DNA of 18,517 bases, taken from positions 1 to 18,517 of the forward strand of contig CALAEX010000025.1 in assembly GCA_937891165.1 (NCBI GenBank), given 5' to 3'. The stretch comes from an uncultured Lachnospiraceae bacterium. GTDB taxonomy: Bacteria > Bacillota > Clostridia > Lachnospirales > Lachnospiraceae. This document shows, one piece after another, positions 7,989 through 15,221 of the stretch. The notes under the pieces are model-generated. The model did not search any database. It was not told the origin of the DNA and was given only the letters and a program-made list of their open reading frames with translations. How positions within the stretch are numbered: position 1 is the first letter of the stretch; every line of letters begins with the position of its first letter. The position numbers were made by a program, and so were the translations under genes.

Positions 7989-8420
7989 GTCAGGAGTCAC
8001 AAGACTCCTGTGGATTGAAATCTCTATAAAGCTTTGTAAGTAATCGGTATCTAAGTCAGGAGTCACAAGACTCCTGTGGATTGAAATTATGGTAACTGAA
8101 TTTTTATTAAATATTGTTTGGGTCAGGAGTCACAAGACTCCTGTGGATTGAAATATACACTATCCAAGACTGGTTTCAAGGAACAGACGTCAGGAGTCAC
8201 AAGACTCCTGTGGATTGAAATATATGTTTTGTGGAGAACAGGGTGCGGGAAAAACTGTCAGGAGTCACAAGACTCCTGTGGATTGAAATCAGAGCAGATG
8301 CTTGAGGTTGCAACGCAAAACAGGTCAGGAGTCACAAGACTCCTGTGGATTGAAATATCGTAACAGTAGATTCTTTATTAGGTAATAATTGTCAGGAGTC
8401 ACAAGACTCCTGTGGATTGA
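7989..8420 (+). CRISPR. Type I-C CRISPR array, 7 repeats and 6 spacers
   Basis: Repeats of 33 nt begin at 7989, 8055, 8122, 8189, 8257, 8324 and 8391; the first six are identical. Spacers are 8022-8054 (33 nt), 8088-8121 (34), 8155-8188 (34), 8222-8256 (35), 8290-8323 (34) and 8357-8390 (34). Each repeat is GT, an 8-bp inverted repeat CAGGAGTC-ACAA-GACTCCTG, and then an 11-nt tail TGGATTGAAAT. The tail equals the 11-nt 5' handle that Cas5d leaves after cutting at the base of the hairpin, and the GGATTGAAA ending is typical of I-C. The seventh copy ends TGGATTGAGAG, so it is the degenerate, leader-distal terminal repeat. This sets the orientation: leader at the cas2 side, transcription on +. 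Confidence 0.98.
8222..8256 (+). other. Spacer 4, encodes an in-frame Walker A motif
   Basis: Read from the ATG at 8224, this spacer gives MFCGEQGAGKT, which fits the P-loop pattern GxxxxGK[ST] and stays open to its last base. The protospacer is therefore probably inside a P-loop ATPase gene, such as a phage packaging, replication or Zot-like protein or a plasmid transfer ATPase. The motif is read directly; the source is inferred. Confidence 0.55.
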
Positions 8421-8455
8421 GAGGAAAACGATAATATTATTAAAGGAGGAGTACT

Positions 8456-9349
8456 ATGCATCAAACTCAATTTGTTAGAAAAACAAAAGAAGACAAACCA
8501 GTCTTAGCTATTTGCTACGACTTTGATAAAACATTATCTCCAGATGATATGCAAGCTCAAGGTTATATCCAATCGGTAGGATATGATATTGCAGATTTTT
8601 GGGAAGAATCTGATGAATTAGCAAGTAAAAATGGAATGGACCAAAATCTTGCTTATATGTACAAGATGATTCTGGAAGCAGAAGGTTCTTTTGTCTTTAA
8701 TAAAAAAATGTTGCATGAGTATGGTGCAAAAGTTGCTTTATTTCCTGGAGTAAAAGATTGGTTTGAACGAATCAGAGAATATGGAAAAAGTCAAGGTGTT
8801 ATTGTGGAGCATTATATTATTTCGTCCGGATTAAAAGAAATGATTGAGGGCACTTGTGTTGCAAGTGCGTTTGAGCAAATATATGCGAGTTGTTTTTATT
8901 ATAATGAGCGTGGAATTGCAAAGTGGCCAGCACAAGTTGTGAATTATACAAATAAAACACAGTTTTTATTCCGTATAGAAAAGGGAGTTTTAGATATCAA
9001 TGACCCTGCGGTAAATGATTATTTTGAACCGGAGGATTTACGTATCCCGTTTAGAAATATGGTTTACATAGGGGATAGTGACACCGATGTCCCTTGTATG
9101 AAATTAGTAAATTTATATGGGGGAAATTCTATTGGGGTATATAATGCTCAAACGCAGGATAAAACAAAAGTCTATAAAATGATGCATGATAATCGAATTA
9201 AGTATTACGCACCTGCGGATTATTCGGAAGGGACAGAATTAGATATATTAGTAAAGGCAATTATTGACAAGACAGCAAAAAATGAAGTGTTAGAATCTTT
9301 TCATTATAAGCATAAAAAAGAATATCTAGAGACTATAAAAGATATTTAA
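8456..9349 (+). CDS. HAD-superfamily phosphatase
   Basis: Haloacid dehalogenase-type hydrolase, phosphoserine phosphatase-like, substrate unknown. The 297-aa protein has the four HAD motifs: motif I YDFDKTLSP (nucleophile Asp22, general acid Asp24), motif II YIISSG (Ser123/124 region), a motif III lysine near 167 or 176 (NKTQFLFRIEKG), and motif IV YIGDSDTDVP (Asp207, Asp211). An inserted helical segment (about residues 30-90) forms a C1-type cap. No signal peptide or membrane segment is seen, so it is cytosolic. A strong site AAAGGAGG (8442-8449) precedes the ATG. It starts 35 nt after the terminal CRISPR repeat, with no clear promoter or terminator between, and so may be transcribed from the array. 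A terminator follows it. I see nothing that ties it to immunity. Confidence 0.88.
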   Translation: MHQTQFVRKTKEDKPVLAICYDFDKTLSPDDMQAQGYIQSVGYDIADFWEESDELASKNGMDQNLAYMYKMILEAEGSFVFNKKMLHEYGAKVALFPGVKDWFERIREYGKSQGVIVEHYIISSGLKEMIEGTCVASAFEQIYASCFYYNERGIAKWPAQVVNYTNKTQFLFRIEKGVLDINDPAVNDYFEPEDLRIPFRNMVYIGDSDTDVPCMKLVNLYGGNSIGVYNAQTQDKTKVYKMMHDNRIKYYAPADYSEGTELDILVKAIIDKTAKNEVLESFHYKHKKEYLETIKDI

Positions 9350-9359
9350 ATCTGTAAAA

Positions 9360-9420
9360 AAGTCTATAATAGTTTTTGAGTTATTTTAGTTGGTTCAAAA
9401 AATTATTATAGGCTTTTTTT
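9360..9420 (+). terminator. Rho-independent terminator after the HAD gene
   Basis: The 12-nt arms 9360-9371 and 9404-9415 pair throughout with one G-T pair (AAGTCTATAATA with TATTATAGGCTT), extended inward by an A-T-rich stem, and are followed by T residues to 9420. It starts 11 nt after the stop codon. It should end both the HAD mRNA and any read-through from the CRISPR array. Confidence 0.85.
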
Positions 9421-9432
9421 GTTATGTAAAAC

Positions 9433-9461
9433 TTGACCATTGAAAAGCAGAGAAGTATAAT
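9433..9461 (+). promoter_or_regulatory. Sigma-A promoter of the DUF512 gene
   Basis: TTGACC (9433-9438), a 17-nt spacer and TATAAT (9456-9461), close to the consensus. It lies just past the HAD terminator and gives a short leader of about 40 nt before the ATG at 9507, so the DUF512 gene is its own transcription unit. Confidence 0.8.
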
Positions 9462-9506
9462 AAAATCAAGTTTTTAGCAAAAACTAATAAAAAAGGATAG
9501 GAAAAA

Positions 9507-10910
9507 ATGAAAGAACATAAAATAAAAAAAGTGGAACTAGCTTCTATTGCAGAAGAATTAGAAATAGAAGCAGGAGATATCCTTTTATCTATCAATGATG
9601 AGGAAATAGAGGATATTTTTGATTATCGTTTTTTGATAAAGGACAAATATTTGGAAGTAGCAATTCGGAAACAGAATGGTGAAGAATGGGTATTAGAAAT
9701 TGAAAAAGAATATGATGATGATTTAGGCATTGAGTTTGAAAATGCCTTAATGAGTGAATATCGTTCTTGTAGCAATAAATGTATTTTTTGTTTTATCGAC
9801 CAAATGCCTCCTGGAATGAGAGAAACGCTTTATTTTAAAGATGATGATTCTAGACTTTCTTTTTTACAAGGAAATTATATTACTTTGACCAATATGAAAG
9901 AGAAAGATATTGATAGAATTATTCGGATGCAATTAGCTCCGATTAATATTTCAGTACAAACAACAAATCCTGAATTACGTTGTAAAATGTTACACAATCG
10001 ATTTGCGGGAGAAAAGCTAAAATATTTAGATAAGTTATATGAAGGTCAAGTCGAGATGAATGGTCAAATTGTTTGTTGTAAAAATGTAAATGATGGTGAA
10101 GAACTAAAGAGAAGTATCGAAGATTTATCAAACTATTTGCCTTTTATGAAAAGTGTATCTGTCGTACCTGCTGGAATTACAAAATACAGAGAGGGCTTAT
10201 ATCCGATAGAGCCATTTACAAAGGAAGAATCACAGACCATAATTGATTTAATTGAAAGTTATCAAGAGAAGTTTTATCAACAATATGGACTTCATTTTAT
10301 TCATGCAAGTGATGAATGGTATATCAATGCAGAACGGGAATTTCCAGAAGAAGAACGATATGATAACTATATTCAATTGGAAAATGGCGTTGGTATGATG
10401 AGACTTCTTATCAATGAATTTCAAGCAGCATTTGACCAATTAATTCATAGTAAAGAATATGAAAGTTTAAAAAATAATTTAAATAGAACAATAACAATTG
10501 CTGTAGGAAAATTGCCATATCCTACGATAAAAGCTTTTACAGAGCAATTACAAGAAGTATTTCCTAAATTGACAATTCATACGTATTATATAAGAAATGA
10601 TTTTTTTGGAGAAACAATTACGGTTTCTGGATTGATTACCGGTCAGGATTTAGTAAAACAAATAAAGGAACAACAAGAAAAAGGAATTTATCTTGGAGAT
10701 ACCTTACAAATCACATCTTCTATGTTAAGAATGGGTGAAAACGTATTTTTAGATAATATAACACTACAAGAAGTAGAACAACAATTAGGTATGAAAGTAG
10801 TTCCCGTAGAGTCTAGTGGAAGAGATTTTATTGAGGCAATTATTAATCCTGAGTATCATAATGGCAGAGATAATCGTAATTTTGTATATATACAAGCATA
10901 TGACCGATAA
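9507..10910 (+). CDS. DUF512 family protein: PDZ domain plus radical-SAM-like domain
   Basis: Conserved Firmicutes protein of unknown function. An N-terminal PDZ-like domain (about residues 8-65, with GDILLSINDEEIEDIFDY) is followed by a radical-SAM-like domain with a CxxxCxxC iron-sulfur motif, Cys88, Cys92 and Cys95 (RSCSNKCIFCF), then a DUF512 C-terminal region containing SVSVVPAGITKYREGLYPIEPF. The 467-aa length fits the family. The protein is presumably cytosolic; no signal peptide or membrane helix is seen. It usually sits near der (engA) or ribosome-related genes in clostridia, from memory, but here it stands alone. The start is preceded by AAAGGATAGG (9491-9500). No terminator of its own follows; the riboswitch terminator downstream could serve it. 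Family assignment is firm, function unknown. Confidence 0.9.
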   Translation: MKEHKIKKVELASIAEELEIEAGDILLSINDEEIEDIFDYRFLIKDKYLEVAIRKQNGEEWVLEIEKEYDDDLGIEFENALMSEYRSCSNKCIFCFIDQMPPGMRETLYFKDDDSRLSFLQGNYITLTNMKEKDIDRIIRMQLAPINISVQTTNPELRCKMLHNRFAGEKLKYLDKLYEGQVEMNGQIVCCKNVNDGEELKRSIEDLSNYLPFMKSVSVVPAGITKYREGLYPIEPFTKEESQTIIDLIESYQEKFYQQYGLHFIHASDEWYINAEREFPEEERYDNYIQLENGVGMMRLLINEFQAAFDQLIHSKEYESLKNNLNRTITIAVGKLPYPTIKAFTEQLQEVFPKLTIHTYYIRNDFFGETITVSGLITGQDLVKQIKEQQEKGIYLGDTLQITSSMLRMGENVFLDNITLQEVEQQLGMKVVPVESSGRDFIEAIINPEYHNGRDNRNFVYIQAYDR

Positions 10911-10940
10911 TATATTTATTGAAGAAATAATTAATATCTC

Positions 10941-10969
10941 TTGAAAAATGAAACTTGTTATTGTACAAT
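10941..10969 (+). promoter_or_regulatory. Sigma-A promoter of the ZTP riboswitch-glnN-fhs unit
   Basis: TTGAAA (10941-10946), a 17-nt spacer and TACAAT (10964-10969). The predicted start, about 10976-10977, coincides with the first base of riboswitch helix P1, which strongly supports both calls. Confidence 0.8.
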
Positions 10970-10976
10970 ACAATTA

Positions 10977-11047
10977 AATGTGCAACTGGCGGATAAGTGG
11001 AATCAACCACATGGAGCACATTGGATTCGAAAGCCGACCGCCTGGGC
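10977..11047 (+). ncRNA. ZTP (pfl motif) riboswitch aptamer
   Basis: Senses ZTP/ZMP (AICAR phosphates), which build up when 10-formyl-tetrahydrofolate limits purine synthesis. The pfl consensus is visible: P1 pairs 10977-10983 (AATGTGC) with 11016-11022 (GCACATT); the internal ACTGGCGG follows; P2 is GTGG (10997-11000) with CCAC (11007-11010); and the conserved 3' block GCCGACCGCCTGGGC spans 11033-11047. P3 pairs GCC (11033-11035) with GGC (11045-11047). The pseudoknot pairs GGCGG (10988-10992) with CCGCC (11038-11042). The overlap of P3 and the pseudoknot with the terminator arm makes this a transcriptional ON switch. Confidence 0.92.
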
Positions 11048-11078
11048 GCTGTTTATTTAGCGTTCAGGTGGTTTTTTT
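11038..11078 (+). terminator. Riboswitch-controlled intrinsic terminator
   Basis: The 12-nt arms 11038-11049 and 11060-11071 pair fully, with three G-T wobbles, around a 10-nt loop, followed by seven T (11072-11078). The 5' arm contains the pseudoknot strand and the 3' side of P3, so ligand-bound aptamer and terminator exclude each other. It can also stop read-through from the DUF512 gene. Confidence 0.9.
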
Positions 11079-11105
11079 ATTTTACAAAGAGAAAGGTTAT
11101 AAAAT

Positions 11106-13229
11106 ATGAGTGAGCATTTGAACGTGGTAAATATTTTTGGAGAAAATGTGTTTGATGATACTGCAATGCAAGCACGTTTGCCAAAAAAAGTATATATGGA
11201 ATTGAAGCGTACGATTCAGGAGGGAAAGGAATTAGAGCTTTCTCTTGCGGATATTATTGCACATGAAATGAAGGAATGGGCAATTGAGAATGGTGCAACG
11301 CATTATTCTCATTGGTTTCAGCCTTTGACAGGAGCGACAGCAGAAAAGCATGATGCATTTATTTCTGCTCCAAAGTCAAATGGAAAAGTATTGATGGAGT
11401 TTTCTGGAAAAGAATTAGTAAAAGGAGAATCGGATGCTTCTTCCTTTCCATCCGGTGGTCTTCGTGCTACCTTTGAAGCAAGAGGGTATACCGCATGGGA
11501 TTGTACCTCTCCAGCCTTTATTAAAAAAGATGCATCGGGAAAAGGAGCAATTCTCTATATTCCAACGGCATTTTGTTCTTATACCGGTGAGGCGTTAGAC
11601 CAAAAAACACCATTGCTTCGTTCGATAGAAGCAATCAATAAACAAGCTCTTCGTTTGATTCGTTTGTTTGGAAATACAACTTCTCAAAAAGTAACACCTA
11701 CGGTAGGTGCAGAGCAGGAGTATTTTATCGTTGACCGTGAAAAGTATTTACAAAGAAAAGACCTTGTATTTACTGGCAGAACGTTATTTGGTGCAATGCC
11801 TCCAAAAGGTCAGGAATTGGATGACCATTATTTTGGTGCGATTAGAGAACGGATTGCGTTATTTATGAACGATGTCAATGAGGAACTTTGGAAATTGGGT
11901 GTCGCTGCAAAAACACAACATAATGAAGCTGCACCAGCTCAGCATGAGTTAGTTCCAATTTATGCACAGTGTAATGTAGCAGTAGACCACAATCAGTTGA
12001 TTATGGAAACATTAAAGCAAGTAGCCTATCGTCATGGGTTACATTGTTTATTACATGAAAAACCTTTTGCAGGAGTGAATGGTTCTGGTAAACATAATAA
12101 TTGGTCGTTAATTACAGATGATGGAATTAATTTATTTGATTCTGGAAAAAGACCGCATCAAAATAAACAGTTTTTACTTTTATTAGCTTGTATTCTTCGT
12201 GCCGTAGATACTCATGCAGAGCTTTTAAGAGAATCTGCAGCAGATGTTGGAAATGATTTACGACTTGGTGCAAATGAAGCCCCTCCTGCGATTGTTTCTG
12301 TTTATTTGGGTGCACAAATAGAAGATATTCTAAAACAGATAGTAAATACTGGTTCGGCAACCCATAGTATTAAAGGAGAAAGTTTGGCAACAGGGGTACG
12401 TACTCTTCCAGATTTTGCAAAAGATGCCACAGACCGCAATCGAACAGCACCATTTGCATTTACAGGTATGAAGTTTGAATTCCGTATGGTAGGTTCTAGA
12501 GATTCCGTTGCATCATCTACAATTGTATTAAATACAATTGTAGCAGAAGCTTTTGCTGAGGCGAGTGATATATTAGAACAAGCAGAGGACTTTGATAGTG
12601 CTGTATTAAATCTTATTAAACAGTATGTTTCAAAACATGGAAGAATTGTGTTTAATGGGGATGGCTATTCCAAAGAATGGGTAGAAGAAGCAGAACGAAG
12701 AGGACTTCCTAATATTAAAACAATGGTAGATTCGATTCCATATTTAGTAACAGAAAAAACAGTAAATTTATTTGAAAAATTTGGAGTATTTACAAAAACA
12801 GAATTGGAATCTCGTGCAGAAATTAAGTATGAAACATATACAAAAGTCATCAATATTGAAGCGAGAGCAATGATTGATATTGCAAGTAAGCACATTATTC
12901 CAGCAGTGATTACTTATATTACTTCTTTAGCAAATTCTATCAATGAAGTAAAGCAAGCTTGTTCTTTTGTGGATGTAAGTGTACAGACAGAACTATTAGA
13001 GGAAGCTTCTAATTTATTAGTGGATACAAGAAAAGCATTAAAGTTGTTAATTGAAATTACAGATAAAGCGGATACGATGAAAAAAGGTAGAGTACAAGCA
13101 GAATTTTTCCAAAATGAAGTAGTACCTGCAATGGAAGGATTAAGACTTCCTGTAGATAAATTAGAAATGATAGTCAAGAAAGAAATGTGGCCAATGCCAT
13201 CGTATGGAGATTTGTTATTCGAAGTATAG
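11106..13229 (+). CDS. glnN: Glutamine synthetase type III
   Basis: Makes glutamine from glutamate, ammonia and ATP in the cytosol as a large double-ring oligomer. The 707-aa length and motif set identify the type III (GlnN) family rather than the roughly 440-aa GlnA: THYSHWFQPLTG (65-76), FPSGGLRATFEARGYTAWD (114-132), the metal-binding GAEQEYF (201-207), QHNEAAPAQHE (271-281), GVNGSGKHNNWS (323-334), GNDLRLGANEAPPA (about 382-395) and NRTAPFAFTGMKFEFR (about 445-460). The C-terminus ends WPMPSYGDLLFEV. AAAGG (11092-11096) lies 9 nt before the ATG. It is the first gene after the ZTP riboswitch, and no terminator separates it from fhs 75 nt downstream, so glutamine and formyl-folate supply appear co-regulated. 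All catalytic motifs are intact. Confidence 0.96.
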   Translation: MSEHLNVVNIFGENVFDDTAMQARLPKKVYMELKRTIQEGKELELSLADIIAHEMKEWAIENGATHYSHWFQPLTGATAEKHDAFISAPKSNGKVLMEFSGKELVKGESDASSFPSGGLRATFEARGYTAWDCTSPAFIKKDASGKGAILYIPTAFCSYTGEALDQKTPLLRSIEAINKQALRLIRLFGNTTSQKVTPTVGAEQEYFIVDREKYLQRKDLVFTGRTLFGAMPPKGQELDDHYFGAIRERIALFMNDVNEELWKLGVAAKTQHNEAAPAQHELVPIYAQCNVAVDHNQLIMETLKQVAYRHGLHCLLHEKPFAGVNGSGKHNNWSLITDDGINLFDSGKRPHQNKQFLLLLACILRAVDTHAELLRESAADVGNDLRLGANEAPPAIVSVYLGAQIEDILKQIVNTGSATHSIKGESLATGVRTLPDFAKDATDRNRTAPFAFTGMKFEFRMVGSRDSVASSTIVLNTIVAEAFAEASDILEQAEDFDSAVLNLIKQYVSKHGRIVFNGDGYSKEWVEEAERRGLPNIKTMVDSIPYLVTEKTVNLFEKFGVFTKTELESRAEIKYETYTKVINIEARAMIDIASKHIIPAVITYITSLANSINEVKQACSFVDVSVQTELLEEASNLLVDTRKALKLLIEITDKADTMKKGRVQAEFFQNEVVPAMEGLRLPVDKLEMIVKKEMWPMPSYGDLLFEV

Positions 13230-13304
13230 TAGTTTGGTAAGTAGAGTAAGGTTTTTGGTAAAGTGATTGGATAAAAATTTATTAAAATAAGAGGAGGACA
13301 AGGT

Positions 13305-14981
13305 ATGGGATTCAAAAGTGACATTCAAATTGCACAGGAGTGTGAGAAGAAAAAAATCACAGAAATTGCAAAGGTTGCTGGTGTGGATGAGAAATATTTA
13401 GAACAATACGGTAACTACAAAGCAAAAATTGATTACCGTTTATTAAAGGATTGGGAAGAAAAACCAGATGGTAAGTTGATTTTAGTTACTGCAATCAATC
13501 CTACTCCTGCTGGGGAAGGTAAGACTACTACTACCGTTGGTTTAGCAGATGGTCTTCGCAAAATAGGAAAAAATTCTATTGTTGCTTTGCGTGAGCCATC
13601 TCTAGGTCCTGTCTTTGGGGTAAAAGGTGGTGCAGCAGGTGGTGGTTATGCACAGGTAGTTCCAATGGAAGATATCAATTTGCATTTCACAGGAGATTTC
13701 CATGCAATTGGAGCTGCTAATAATCTGCTTGCAGCCATGCTGGATAATCATATTCAGCAGGGTAATAGTTTGAATATTGATGTAAGAAAGATTACATGGA
13801 AACGTGCAGTGGATATGAATGACAGACAGCTTCGCAATATTGTAGATGGTCTTGGTGGAAAGCCAAATGGAACTCCAAGAGAAGATGGTTTTGATATTAC
13901 TGTAGCATCGGAAGTAATGGCAGTATTGTGTTTAGCAAGTGATATTACAGATTTAAAAGAGCGTTTGGCTAGAATTATTGTAGCTTATACGTATGATGAT
14001 AAGCCAGTAACCGCAGGTCAGTTGAAAGCACATGGTGCAATGGCTGCGTTATTAAAAGATGCCCTAAAGCCAAACTTAGTACAGACATTAGAAGGAACTC
14101 CTGCCTTTATTCATGGTGGTCCATTTGCGAACATTGCACATGGTTGTAATAGTGTGACTGCAACAAAAATGGCAATGAAACTGGGTGATTATGCGATTAC
14201 AGAGGCAGGTTTTGGTGCAGATTTAGGTGCAGAAAAGTTCTTAGATATTAAATGTCGTATCGCTTCTTTAAAGCCATCCGCAGTAGTCGTAGTAGCAACC
14301 GTAAGAGCATTAAAGCATCATGGTGGTGTTGCTAAGGCTGATTTAAATAATGAAAACTTAGAAGCATTAGAAGCAGGTTTGCCAAATTTGTTACAACATG
14401 TAGAAAATATTATGACCGTATATAAACTTCCTTGTGTCGTTGCTATTAACGCATTTCCAACAGATACCGAAGCAGAATTAAAGTTAGTCGAAGAGAAATG
14501 TAAGGAATTAGGCGTTAACGTAGCATTGTCTGAAGTTTGGGCTAAGGGCGGTGAAGGCGGAGTTGCTCTTGCTAACGAAGTAGTGAAATTGTGTGAACAA
14601 CCAAATGAATTTGAATATTGTTATAGTGATGAGTTAAGTATTAAAGAAAAATTAGAGGCAATTGCAAAGAAAATTTATCATGCAGATGGTGTTCAATTAG
14701 TAGGTAATGCAGTAAAGCAGGCAAAACAGTTAGAAGAATTAGGTTTTGGTAATATGCCAATTTGTATGGCAAAAACACAGTATAGTTTTTCAGATGACCA
14801 AAAGTTATTAGGTGCACCTAGAAACTTTACAATTGCTGTAAGAAACTTAAAAGTTTCTGCGGGAGCAGGCTTTATTGTAGCTTTAACAGGTGATATTATG
14901 ACAATGCCAGGATTACCAAAAGTACCAGCAGCAGAAAAAATTGATGTAGATGAAAATGGTGTAATTTCAGGACTTTTCTAG
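13305..14981 (+). CDS. fhs: Formate-tetrahydrofolate ligase
   Basis: ATP-dependent synthesis of 10-formyl-tetrahydrofolate from formate and tetrahydrofolate. It supplies the formyl groups of the purine ring and, in acetogens, the methyl branch of the Wood-Ljungdahl pathway. The 558-aa length is normal. The P-loop TPAGEGKTTT (67-76) and flanking VTAIN are typical, as are EPSLGPVFGVKGGAAGGGYA and the FTGDFHAIGAANNLLAA segment. AGGAGG (13291-13296) lies 8 nt before the ATG. It probably shares the ZTP riboswitch with glnN; the riboswitch class was first noted in front of fhs genes. A terminator follows 55 nt downstream. Confidence 0.98.
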   Translation: MGFKSDIQIAQECEKKKITEIAKVAGVDEKYLEQYGNYKAKIDYRLLKDWEEKPDGKLILVTAINPTPAGEGKTTTTVGLADGLRKIGKNSIVALREPSLGPVFGVKGGAAGGGYAQVVPMEDINLHFTGDFHAIGAANNLLAAMLDNHIQQGNSLNIDVRKITWKRAVDMNDRQLRNIVDGLGGKPNGTPREDGFDITVASEVMAVLCLASDITDLKERLARIIVAYTYDDKPVTAGQLKAHGAMAALLKDALKPNLVQTLEGTPAFIHGGPFANIAHGCNSVTATKMAMKLGDYAITEAGFGADLGAEKFLDIKCRIASLKPSAVVVVATVRALKHHGGVAKADLNNENLEALEAGLPNLLQHVENIMTVYKLPCVVAINAFPTDTEAELKLVEEKCKELGVNVALSEVWAKGGEGGVALANEVVKLCEQPNEFEYCYSDELSIKEKLEAIAKKIYHADGVQLVGNAVKQAKQLEELGFGNMPICMAKTQYSFSDDQKLLGAPRNFTIAVRNLKVSAGAGFIVALTGDIMTMPGLPKVPAAEKIDVDENGVISGLF

Positions 14982-15033
14982 AAATAATGAGAAAGTAAAT
15001 TGGATATTTGTAATCCAGTAATATTTTTTTGAA

Positions 15034-15078
15034 AAAAGATAAGTAATTACTGTAATTAGAGTTACTTATCTTTTTTTT
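15034..15078 (+). terminator. Rho-independent terminator after fhs
   Basis: Perfect 11-bp stem AAGATAAGTAA (15036-15046) with TTACTTATCTT (15062-15072), extendable with A-T pairs, loop of 15 nt, T run 15071-15078. The A run on the 5' side could make it work on the other strand too, but no - strand gene needs it. Confidence 0.88.
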
Positions 15079-15112
15079 AAAATTGAATAATAATAGGTTT
15101 GAGGATAAAATA

Positions 15113-15141
15113 TTGCAAAAAAAATTTTTATATATTATAAT
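15113..15141 (+). promoter_or_regulatory. Sigma-A promoter of the purCFM operon
   Basis: TTGCAA (15113-15118), 17-nt spacer, TATAAT (15136-15141). This gives a leader of about 70-75 nt before purC. I see no purine (G-box), ZTP or T-box element in that leader. A weaker second candidate is TTGTAA (15147-15152) with TTATAA (15171-15176), 18-nt spacer. The purC ribosome binding site is AAAGGAG (15207-15213). Confidence 0.8.
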
Positions 15142-15221
15142 GCGTCTTGTAAAGGTAATATGTATTATAGTTATAAATAGAAAGTTACATCAAGGAATAC
15201 AACAGTAAAGGAGTAGATGTT

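Noticed and set aside
8118..8363. Open frame of 81 codons across the array
   Set aside because: It is made of CRISPR repeats and spacers, with the same peptide recurring at each repeat; it is not a gene.
8456..9349. HAD phosphatase as a CRISPR accessory or anti-phage effector
   Set aside because: Adjacency alone does not support it; the protein has ordinary HAD motifs with no fused defence domain.
13230..13304. Possible promoter or terminator between glnN and fhs
   Set aside because: No hairpin with a T run and no good -35/-10 pair; only the fhs ribosome binding site is clear, so co-transcription is preferred.
12914..13324. Antisense open frame of 136 codons opposite the end of glnN
   Set aside because: It lies opposite a well-supported gene and has no recognisable protein features or convincing ribosome binding site. 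The other antisense open frames were rejected for the same reason.
15142..15221. Possible purine riboswitch or PurR operator in the purC leader
   Set aside because: No G-box core, pseudoknot motif or terminator alternative is visible in the roughly 75-nt leader; only a promoter and ribosome binding site can be supported.
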